Assembly: GCA_008638375.1 (NCBI GenBank)
Contig: CM018035.1
Location: 7,253,077 to 7,317,076 of the forward strand
Reading direction: 5' to 3'
Source: Nyssa sinensis
Lineage: Eukaryota; Streptophyta; Magnoliopsida; Cornales; Nyssaceae
DNA length: 64,000 bases
The notes beneath the pieces were generated by a model. That model saw only the letters and a list, made by a program, of their open reading frames with translations, ran no database searches and was not told the origin of the DNA. The position numbers and the translations under genes were made by a program. This document shows positions 47,450 through 58,800 of this stretch, in pieces (within the stretch, counting starts at the first letter, position 1; each line of letters starts with the position of its first letter).

Positions 47450-48760
47450 AAGATTGAAAACACAGTTTAGAAATGAGTTCGAAATGAAGGATTTTAGTGA
47501 AGCTAATAAGATACTTGGCATGGAAATTGAAAGAAATAGAGCGAAGGGCACAATTTTTCTATCAAAGAAACAATATTTGAAGAAAGTGCTACAACGTTTT
47601 AGTTTAAATGGCAATACAAAACCCGTTAATACACTTTTGGCTTCTTACTTCAAACTTTGTACTTTAATGTCTCCGCACACAGATGAGGAGCGCAAGTGTA
47701 TGACTCATGTTTTGTATGTAAACGCAATGCTTTGATGTATGTTATGATATGCACGAGATTTGATATTTCACATTTGATGCTGCACTTTTTGACTCGCAAC
47801 ACGTGAGGGCTCCGTGACCTGTAGAACATTCAGAAAGATGATCAGAGGACCACCGGATTGGCTCCGGCGGTAGCCGCTCCGATGCTTAAGTAAGTAAGGG
47901 AATTGAAAGACTGTATTGAAAGTCAAAGAATGAGCATAAGAATCCAAAGCGTACCTCTAGGGTTTAATATATAAGCCGTGGTTCTCCTAATTTTGATTAG
48001 GTTTTGCCGCCACGAATATCGGGATTTGATCATCAGAGATTTGCAGTTACCTTGTGGAGCGTTGAATCGTAGATGGAGATAACCATAGATAGTAGTTTCC
48101 GTGTTGAAGGCTGTTTTGTCAGTATGGTGGGCAAATGTATGCATGATCCGAGTAAAGGGCATTGCCAGGTAGTAAAATGGATTATACGATACATTTAGGG
48201 TACAATGGATATTAGTTTGATGTTTGAGATGGATAATCAACTGGGTCAACGTATAGTTGGATATGTGGATTCAAACAGCTATGCTGGAGATTTAGACAAA
48301 CGTCAGTCAACTACAAGATATGTCTTTACTCTTGCTAAAGGACTGGTGAGCTGGAGGTCAACATTACAGTCAACAGTCGTTTTGTCTACTACTTGAAGCA
48401 GAGTACATGGTAGTGTCAAAGGCGATTAAGGAAGTTATTTGATTACATAGATTGATTGGGGATTTAGGGATTATTTAGAAGCATGTTGAGGTCTATTGCG
48501 ACAGTTAGAGTGTAATTTTTTTAGCAAAAAATAAGGTTCATCATGCTCGAACGAAAGCATATTGATGTTCTTTCCCATTTTGTTCGAGAAGTTGTGAATG
48601 AGGAGAGTATTCTTCTTCACAAGATTGAGATTGTAAATAATCGTGTAGATATGTTAACTAAGGTATTACCTGGGATCAAGTTCAAGCATTGTTTGCATGT
48701 ATTTTTTTTCCTTTTCTCTTTTGCATGTAATGGCTATCAATTTTTTTCAAAAACTTTGTA
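47450..48760 (+). pseudogene. Ty1/copia polyprotein remnant (end of RT and RNase H)
   Basis: Collinear copia motifs: FEMKDFSEANKILGMEIERN (RT C-terminal part), then KKQYLKKVLQRF and KCMTHVLYVNAM. A frame slip near 47733 precedes MICTRFDISH. After an insertion (47775-48121) come VGKCMHDPSKGH, VKWIIRYI, IVGYVDSNSYAGD, STTRYVFTLAKGLVSWRS and the RNase H / C-terminal part to KVHHARTKHIDV-like and VDMLTKVLPG. In-frame stops occur near 48198 and 48395. No gag, protease or integrase and no clear LTR pair were found. The element is dead. Confidence 0.85.
47775..48121 (-). mobile_element. Solo-LTR-like insertion inside the copia remnant
   Basis: It interrupts the copia frame exactly between the codons for DISH and SMVGK. 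On the minus strand it runs TGACAAAACAGCC... to ...GTGCAGCATCA, with a TATA-like CTTATATATTAAACC in the middle, all LTR features. Its end TGATGCTGCACTTTTT (plus strand) is identical to the end of the LTRs at 35666. Target duplication is not clear. Confidence 0.6.
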
Positions 48761-49320
48761 GACAAAAATTGTTAAATTTGCCATATTCTTAAATTTTTAA
48801 TTTTTTTTTAAGAATGTGAGAAAAATAATTTTGTTAAGGATGCCAAAAAATAAAGAACGAAGAAAAAAGAATGTAAATACATTTTTTTATTAAAAAATAA
48901 AAATAAAATATAACTATATTCATACATCTTATATGATATTTGTCTAAATGTAGAATTTGAATATTCTCATAAAATTTTATTTTTTATTTAATTCAATCAT
49001 ATTTTACCTAATTTAACATTTTTATTTGATCATTCAAACAAAGTTTATGTATTATTAATAAAATTGGCGACAATACGTAATAAATTATTGGTAGTATATT
49101 AGTTTCATATAATTTTTTTATATTAAATTAAATATAATTTTTTAAAATTATTATACTCACTTATAATTTAGCATTCGGATTTGGGCTCCATGTTAAAGTA
49201 ATTTTTACATACGTTTTTACATTGGCTTCCGAATTTTAATAAGGGTGGTTTTGTCATTTGACTTTTGGCGGGTGTCCTCTTCCGACCTGCTATTCGCACC
49301 CTCTTGCACTACTCTCCGTC
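48761..49320. other. AT-rich spacer before RIO1
   Basis: No gene is seen. TTTGGCGG, an E2F-like word, lies at 49264-49271 near the RIO1 promoter. Confidence 0.45.
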
Positions 49321-49832
49321 TGCAAAACCTGTATATGCTAAAACCCTAAAACTCAAAACAGAGAACGGTCTCGCAGAAGAAGAGAAACAACTACCGAGAA
49401 ACAAATTTCAATACTCCAATTAGCAAGTTCGGGTTAGTTCCAACTCGATCATTCAATTTCCTTTGTAGTTTACATTCAAATATATATATATATATATATA
49501 TATATGGATGTGTGTGTTTATATGTTTTTCAGTGCCTGGGTTCTGGTCTTTGTAAACTACGTATTCATTGAATTTTGCATGTAAATTAAGAATTTCCTTT
49601 CCCCAAATTTTAGAGTCCTAAAAATAAATATCAAAAGAATCAATTGGCAATCATGTTGATCCTTCGCACCATATAAAGGCTCCGTTTGTTTATAAGGAAA
49701 AGGGTAATGCTATTAAGAGCTCGTTTGCATATGCGAACGAGTCTCTTGTCCATTAGACCACTTCCATTGGGAATATGGAAAAAAAATTCCACCAGGGGAA
49801 ACCTAATGAGAACCTCCGTGGCAATATTAGGC
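49321..49832 (+). promoter_or_regulatory. RIO1 promoter/5' UTR: telo box and probable leader intron
   Basis: A telo box AAACCCTA lies at 49341-49348, common in promoters of ribosome-biogenesis genes. A probable 5' UTR intron runs from donor GTTAGT at 49433 to acceptor ATATTAG ending at 49830, just before the ATG at 49833. It carries a (TA)n microsatellite near 49483-49505. Inferred from signals only. Confidence 0.5.
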
Positions 49833-52800
49833 ATGTCAATAGCTGTAGAAAAAATAGTGGAAGGAGAGCAACAGGCAGTGGATGAAGTTGAAGGCGAAGA
49901 AGAAGAGGAAGAGCTTTTATGGTCGTCAGATTCTGAAATTGGAGATGCTTTGGATTATTTGGATTCGAAGGACGACACTGAAGCTGTGGATGGAGCTTTT
50001 ACTCTCCAGGCAAGACGTCCCAATGCTCATGGAGGGCTTCATTCTCGACCTAATATGTCTTCGCTGCAACCTCTCTCCAATCGAAATCAAAAGTTCTCCT
50101 AACCACATCAAAGCTTCACCTTTAGAGGTATGCATATATATCTTCTTTTTATTTATTCTAATCAAAGCTTTCTTTGGTTGCTGAAAAAAAAAGAGGAGGA
50201 AGCAAGAATATTGAACCCTTTGTTTCCACATTTATGACCTGAGAAAATAGAAAAATCCATTTAACTGTGCTTTATAAGCTATTTTGGCTTTGCTTCGCTT
50301 TGCTGAGTTTTTATATATTGGTAACTAAAACAATATGTAATTAGTATTAAAAATTTGTTAATTTTCTTTTCCTATCCACACTTTTCTTAGTAACAAAATG
50401 GAGGGCTACAATATTGATTTTCTTTACATTGTAGGTAATTCTCGTTTTAGAGTTTCTATTGGAACTTTTATTTTTTGTGGAAGTTATATTCATTAAGTTT
50501 GAGGGGAGAATACAAAATGCTATGAAGGATGAATATTGGAGATTTTGAATTCTGATATTTAGTTATCTTATGGCCAAATGCTGCCATGTAGTGAAATTTC
50601 CTGTCGAAACAGTCAAATTGTCTTTGGGAAATTATAATGATACAGTCTGTAAAAATGTGACTTTAAACCATCTTCATGATGTGCCTTTTAGTTCTATTTT
50701 GGCTAATACTGAGTTGGGATTGTTAATAATGTTTTGCCCTAGGTGGTGGGATATATCATATGGATCAACTGTTTTTGGTGTTTTATTACGAATTTACTTC
50801 ATATGTGTGTGTGTTTGCGCTTCCACGTCTTAGGCTTCTTACAAGTTCACACAATCTTTGGTGGTGCAGGAATGGGAGGGGAGGTTGAATGTTGGCATGT
50901 CAAACTCTGTGACAACTGCCATTCGTGGAAGTGTTAGAGAAATGGCCATTGGTAAAACTAAAACAACTGAGAAAGCAGACCGTGCAACCGTTGAGCAGGT
51001 GAACAACTATAATGTCATATCTGGTTTCTAACTTTTATTGTATTCAATAATCTCCATCTGTACTTTCATAAGAAAAAATTATTACCATTGTGTTAATTAT
51101 ATTTTGTGTGGCCATTTGTTTTGTCTTGCTTACATCAGTTCTTTTGATGCACCTATTTATGGTGATGAAAATAATATATAAAATTTCACAAGAGCTGTTC
51201 GGTGATGAAAGTAATATATAAAATTCACAACAGCTGTTTGGTAAAATAATTTATTTTTATTTTGGTTCACCGTTCACAGCGAGTCAGTTTGCATGTGATC
51301 CAGATTCCCAGGCAACATAGTTAAACTTTTTCCTATTCAGATTTGTTTAGTAATTGTATTTGGTAAATGCACCTTTTTTTTTTGGGGGGGGGGGGGTCGC
51401 TGTGCATGGTTGTGTGCATTGCATGAATGCGTACTATTTTCTTCAGTCACTCCTTTGGTTCATCTAACTGTTTGCTTTGAAGTTTCTGTCAAGTCAATGA
51501 TCTCGCTGAAGGCCATATCCAAGTCCCATTTTGTTTGGCAATAATTTTTTTATAGTCTTGATTTTCAGGTGGCTTATTATTCCTACATATTCCATTAGTA
51601 ACATTTCCTTGAGATGTTACTTCATATTTTGCTTTTGTTTAATCTTTCCTGATTAGAAATCATATAAGAAGGCCATATCCAAGTACCATTTTGTTTGGCA
51701 ATAATTTTTTTTGTCTTGATTTTCAGGCAATTGATCCCAGAACTCGAATGGTTTTATTCAAAATGCTGAATCGGGGTGTATTTAATGATATCAATGGTTG
51801 CATTTCAACTGGGAAAGAAGTACGTAGTTCACACTACTTTCAAGCTGTTATTTTTTATGAATTCCTCATATTTAATCCAATGACCCTTTTTTATTTTAAA
51901 TTGTGACAACTACTTAGGGAATTTTGCCACTGTGGATGACCTTTCACTTAGCATTTATTTATTTATCCATTCATGTATTATTTTTTAACAGGCAAATGTT
52001 TATCATGCTACGAAGTCTGATGGTCAGGAACTGGCGATCAAAGTGTACAAAACTTCTGTTCTTGTATTTAAGTACGTTTAACGATCCTTTATGTTGTTGC
52101 CATAATTGGATGACGTTATAGTATTTGCAGAGCTTATGTTAGACACTCCTTCAAATTAACTATGCATCAATCATTCTTTGAGAGATACGCTGTTATTGCC
52201 CATAACTAAGAGTTATATTCACTTTAGACATCTAACTTCTCACAATGAACTTCTTGTAATACCAAGAATGAGTTGTGGACGAGATTTAAGCATCTAAATC
52301 TTTATCAACTTTGGACTGAAAAGAAGGTAAATTGCAGTAGTTTCTGAAATATATAGTTATCAGAAGGGGAAAAAATGTAATTTGACCATAGCTTATTGAC
52401 AGGGATGAGGCCTCCTTATGCTTCTTTTTATTTTTTGGGGGCGGGGGGGGGGGGGGGGCGGAGATTGCCATTTCTCAATCTTTTTTATTATAAATATAAC
52501 CATTTTATTTAAGCCCCCCCACCAAAGTTTAATTTTACATCTATCTTAATTTTAATTTGACCTCTTAATAGGAATTTTATCAATTTTTTTGTATAACTGG
52601 AAGTTTTTTTAGTGTTTTTTTCTTCTTTAATTGGACTTCTTGTCTAGTTCCTTGTTGTTAATATTATCAATTAATATTAACTTTTTATAATTTTTTAATT
52701 TTAAAATTTATGATAGAACATCAAACGAAAAATGTTACCCCTCCTGACGTAAATTTGTGGCCTCATCCCTGGTTATTGACAAGGTGTTTGTGAATTTTAT

Positions 52801-55800
52801 CAAGAGCCTTCCAATACCCGTAGCTGCTGGGATTATTGTAAATCAGGCTTGAATGCAATATGCAATAAGTCTTTCAAGCAGTACATAACAGTTAGACTAT
52901 AATTGGCCTTAGAAATTTATAGGTACTTGTATATGCTGTTGAACATCTGCTTTTTATAAGTTCTATTTGGGAACAAGAAAAAATAGAATTTGAGTCAAAA
53001 TAAGCCTAGAAATCTCTTTTCCAGAGTTAATCTACTTTTGTGTTCTGGCAGGACATTTGTATTATTAAAATGTAGTTTGTTAGAAATTACTGTAATATGT
53101 ATCCTCAACATAGGAGTAGAAGTTCAAATTTGTTTAAGCTAATAATGATGGCCTGTTCTAGCAATTGATTTGGGGTTATACAATAGAAACTAAACATAGC
53201 TAAACTAGTGTTTTTAATATCTACACATCGAGATAATTTTGTTTTTGAAAATTAGGACATGTTTAGATATTCTAATTGCTGCATTTATTGCTCTGAAGAT
53301 ATACTAGCTACTAGAAGTGTTTCCAACAAAAAATGGATCATGTTCTTTATAGGTAATTTATCATATGCTATATTTTGGATGAAAATTCTTGTACTTTATT
53401 TTGGAACTGAATTCATATGTTTTTTCTCCAATTGTACACCAACAAATCTTTCTCATATTTTTTGTTTGGGATATCAATTATATTATTTCCTCTCCTCCCT
53501 CCCCCTCTCTGCCTTGTAGTGATCCCTTTTAATGGGGAAATAGTCGTATTACTGATCAAGTCCAATGGAGATACCGGTGCATTATATGTCATGCCATATA
53601 TGTGTTCACGTGTTTATCTTTTACAGTGTTGTGTTTCATACTCCAGTTTGCTGCCTGTATTTGTCTTATCTTTTTGTATTATAATTGTTGTTCACAACTC
53701 TGTTCTGCAACCGAGTTTGAATTTTGAGAGAGTATTTATCAGTGCTTATTGCATAAAAATAAGATTCATCTTGTTGTTCCTAACAACTCAGGGATAGAGA
53801 TCGGTATGTACAAGGTGATTATCGTTTCAGACATGGATACTGCCGGCACAATCCCAGGAAGATGGTGAAGACATGGGCTGAGAAAGAAATGAGGAACCTT
53901 ATGAGGTAAGACAACATTCATTTGTTTTATGAATGCATGTACATTGTAAACTTTTGATGGAGACAATTTTTGTGGACTATGGCTTCATTCATGAAGTATG
54001 AATTGATGTTTAATCCTTTCGTGTATTGTACTTGAGTGGAATTTTTAAAGAACATTTGTTGCTTATCTCATTCCCAATCTGGACCTTATTGCCTTCAAAT
54101 GCTTATCATCTCATTCAAATTATTTATTGTATCAATTCAAAGGTTATCCCATTTTCTTTTTCTTCTGTTGAGCAAAAAGGCTCTTGAATGAATAGTAGAA
54201 CTATTGAATTCTTTCTGTTCCTTTCCATTATTTGCCACTTGCAAATGCTCACCATACAGCACTTCATTTCTCGAGGCCTTCTCATTCTATCTGGATGTGA
54301 ACTGTGAAGGGCTGTTCCTTTTCTCTGTTAATCTCTTTTTATTGATTCTATTAACTGGTTAATTTTGTTGACCTTTTGACTTCTATAATGAAAATGAAGA
54401 CATTTATGTAATGGAATGTGATGGCTGATTTTTCTATTAATTTCTTGACAACAAGAAAATATTTCCTTAGCATGAATTTATGGAATTAATGTTGCAATAA
54501 TTCTATTTATAATCTCCCATGCGTATTGTCATGCTTTTCTATCACACACTAAGTTGGTAAAGTGAGTGTTTGATACAAGTGTTGTGCTCTAACTTGAACA
54601 TGTTGTTTTAGACATAGTAGCTCCCAAAATCTATACATAGGACACAACTATATTTGTGTTTTTGTTTGAATAGCAATATTTCATAGATGTATTCATCTAT
54701 CTTTTGAGTTTGTGTTTGCTTGTGGAAGAGCCACAAAAAGTAAAATCATTTTTTTGATAGGTGCTTTGAAAATAATGACTTTGAAATAAGCGCCGTAATG
54801 AATACTAAACTCTTTATCCCAACTATTTGGGGTTGGTTATATGAATCTTGTCTTGTCATTCCATTCTATTTAATACTATATCCGCAGTTAAACAACACAT
54901 TATCATTTTTTTTTATAATTTTTATCAAAGTTAATTTTGGTTACCTCTAGTCCCTTAGCACGACCATCGATTTGAAGTTTTGAACCATGTCGCCCTTTGT
55001 TATTGTTAGGGGTGCAACTCAGGCGACTCGAGTTGAATCATGTCCAAGCCCAAGCCAAGCTCTTAAATAGTCAATCCAAACCCGACCTTGAATTCAAACA
55101 ACCCAACTCGAATTAAAATTCATTAATATCCAGTTCAAACTGAGCCCGACAAATTTTTAAAAATTTAGATTATCAATTTAAGATTTTATTCACAATTTCT
55201 TCAATAAATTATTGTCCCTTTCCTATTTTGATTATACACTAAAAGCTCTAATATTTTCTCTATGTTTTTCCTTCTAAAAGAAACCAAAAGCCATTAAAAT
55301 AATTTCTTCAACATAATTTAATTTTAAAAAATGGTGAGGTCAACAAGTTTTTGAAATTGTAAAAATGTAAATAGTAATACTTGTAAGGAATTTTTACTAA
55401 TTTAATGGTAGATAACTAAAGTATAGATAATATAATATACAAAATATTAGATTTAGACTTAGGTTTTCAAAGTCTCAACCCAAGCCCAATCCTAATTTAG
55501 ATCGGGCTTGAGTTTTTTTGCCTAGGCCCATCTAAAAGTGTAAAAAATGAAGCCCAAACCCTAAAAAACTCAAGATGGCTTGGGTTGACCTACCCAAGTA
55601 GCACCCCTACATACTGGTGCATTTACTGGTTTTCGTTGTACATGGCTATACCACCCTAACTAGTTTTTTCTCATTTTATTTCTTATGGGTGCTACTTTTA
55701 CCATCTCACGAATGTGTTTATTTTTCTATTCTATCTTTTCTTGTCTTACTATACATCAGTCTCAACATCCTCATTTCAACTGCATTCATTTTATCGACAT

Positions 55801-58800
55801 GTTGTATTTTAATTGCTCAATATTTTATTCTATACAATATTGTTAGTTTAATAGGTTGTTTTATAGAATTTACTTTTCAATTTTAAAGGTATACGTCAAT
55901 TATACAATATGCCAGATGCAATCCTCCAGTTAACACGTATTGCTTTAATTCAATAAGTAACATTATCTCTAAATTCTTTCCCTGATGGATAAATGAACTT
56001 AGATAACAATTTTCTATTATTAATTCTTGATTTTCAATTTTCACTATATCACCATAGGCATTTCTAATTTTACTAAAGTCACGCTCAAGATATTTATTGT
56101 TTGACCTATTTATTTTGAACCCTTTTGATTCTAAGGCCTCTCTTTAAACCTCTAATTTAACATTTACCCCTCTTTTAGTTTCATTAATTAAAATAATATT
56201 ACCAGCAAAAAAACATACACTATAAAACTTCATCTAATATATGCTTAGCCAGTTCATCCATTACTAAAGTAAAAAGAAAAGAACTTAATACTAACCCCTA
56301 ATGTAGGCTTACTGTGATTGGAAATCACTTGTTTTTTCAACAGTTGTCCTTACAATAGTTATAGTTATATCATATACATCTTTTATCGTTTCGATATATC
56401 ATTTTATAACTTTTTTCTTTTTTTTAAAACCCACCATATTAGATCTTATGGGACCATATCGTTGGCTTTTCTCTAAATCGATAAATACCATATGAAGATT
56501 CGTCTTCTTTTCTCTATATCTTTCTATAAGTCTTCTTAATAAGTAAAGTAGCTTCCATTGTTGACTTTCTTAGTGTAAACCTAAAATGATTCTTCGATAC
56601 AGTTGTTTTACGTCTTAATCGGTCTTCAATCACCCTCTTCCAAAGAAAGATAGTTTAACTCATCAATTTAATACCACGATAATTGAACAATTTTGGATAT
56701 CCCCTTTATATATATATATATATATGTACTAAAATATTTTTTCGCTACTCATTAGGCAATTTTATTTATTTATTGTGTTCTTATTAAATAAATTTGCTAG
56801 CTAGAAAAACTGCTCTCAAAAGCATGTTCATTAACACAAATTTCTTGATGGAATCCTTCTGGTAGAAGTTGCTACAAAGAATTTCTCCGACCACTTGAGA
56901 ATGAAAAAAACAAATAGGGTGGGATTTTGAAAGTCCATGTGTCAAGTGTGAGGATTTTGACAACTCTGCTAATATTTGTTTATCTATTTCCTCTCTCTTT
57001 TTTTCCTCTAAAAGGACGTTTCCCTGATTTTTTATTTTTTATTCTGGGGACTGATTAGGGTCTTCTCGATTACACTCAAGAGCCCCCCTTTTTTTTTAAA
57101 AAAAAAATGGTCTTGGTCTTGTGCATCTTTTACCAGTGACAATTGAGCCTCTCTTTTTTTGAGGAAATTAGTTCAGGTTGTAGGGATTTGAGTCAGTAGG
57201 AGAAGTGAAATCCAAGAATCTTTAATGGATCTTTTTCTAATCATGTAGGAGCAGATAAATAAAAATGCCAAAATATTTCGCTACTAATATTTAAATGTGT
57301 TGGAGAAGGGATTTGAGCTGCCAACCATTTTTTGGAAGTATTATTGTTACATCGATGAATAATAATTTATGTTTTCATTAGAAAATATTGATTTATACGA
57401 ACTATGATGATTTTTACTCTAATTGGATTTCTGATGTAGTTGTTGTTTACTGCAGGCTAAAGGCAGCAGGAATCAGGTGCCCAACTCCTCTTTTGTTGAG
57501 GCTTCACGTTTTAGTCATGGAGTTCATAGGTATTGTGGTTCTATATTAACTGTCATGTGGACGTTTAGGTTTGAGGATGTCATAGTGGGAAATGTTTGTG
57601 AAATTTATACCCCTATTATTCTGTATATGGTTAGGATCTAATAAAATAGTTCTCAATCAAGTTCAGCGTATTGCAACATACCCATATAATTGTATGGATC
57701 GTGACTTCAAATCATTTCTAACCAAAATAGATGTTCTTCCAATGGCTTACTATCTCAGGCTGCTGTAATTGTCTACAGTAAGGTTGTTTCCCTAACCAAA
57801 ATAGATGTTCTTCCAATGGCTTACAATCCCAGGTTGCTGTAATTGTCTGTAATAAGGTTGCTTCCCCCTTGGATTATATATCCTGTTCAGGACCAACTGG
57901 TGTGGGTCCAAACTTTCTACAACCATATTGGATTATTCATGAGTCTTGGTTGAATGTTCATATTCAAATTCATTTTAACTTATACTAATTTTTTTTTTTT
58001 TGATAAGTAAAGATATATAGAATTAAAAAAGCCTAAAAAGGCAACAAGGGCAAAACCCAAGAAACATTAAATTGGTCTTACCGACCCTAGGAAATCAAGA
58101 AAAGAAGAGACGTTTACAGGAAAAGCCTCTTTGGCCCAAAAAAATAGCATGCGCAAAAAGACATCTTTAAGAAAAGGAATAGGAAGCTCCCGATCCTCAA
58201 AAACGCGGTTGTTCCTTTCAATCCATAGGCACCACAAGAGGCAAATGGGAGCCAATCTCCAAATCCTCTTATTCTCTTTAGGGACGATACACCCTTCCCA
58301 TGCCATCAAGAGGTCGTTGACGGAGCGAGGCATGACCCATGAGAATCCGAACATGGCAAGGATGAAGTTCCAGTAACCCCGAGGAACATGGCAGTGAATA
58401 AGAATGTGGTCCACACTTTCGTCGTCATTCTTGCAGAAATAACATCTGCTAGCCATAAGAAAACCTCTCTTCTTCATATTATCCGCAGTTAAAATGGCCT
58501 TCCAAGAAGCTTCCCAAGCAAAGAAGGAAGCTTTGAGAGGAGCTTTTGAATGCCAAGTGAGCTTCCAAGGAAAAGGAGTACTTTCAGAATCGAATAAGCT
58601 GTTGTAAAAGGATCTAACAGAAAAAGATGACTTTCCGGACTGCCAGACCCTCTTGTCCTCTCTACCTACTACTGCCCGGTAGTTGTTAATGTGTTGGAGA
58701 AAAGAATCCACTTCCTCGAGTTCCCTAGTCAAAGAAGTCTCTTCTAAAACTAGGGAGTCCAAACCAACATATTCCCAACACTCGCCACATAGTCACTAAC

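Noticed and set aside
49686..49832. In-frame upstream extension of RIO1
   Set aside because: Resembles a 5' UTR intron with acceptor at 49830. The residues have no similarity to RIO1 N termini I know.
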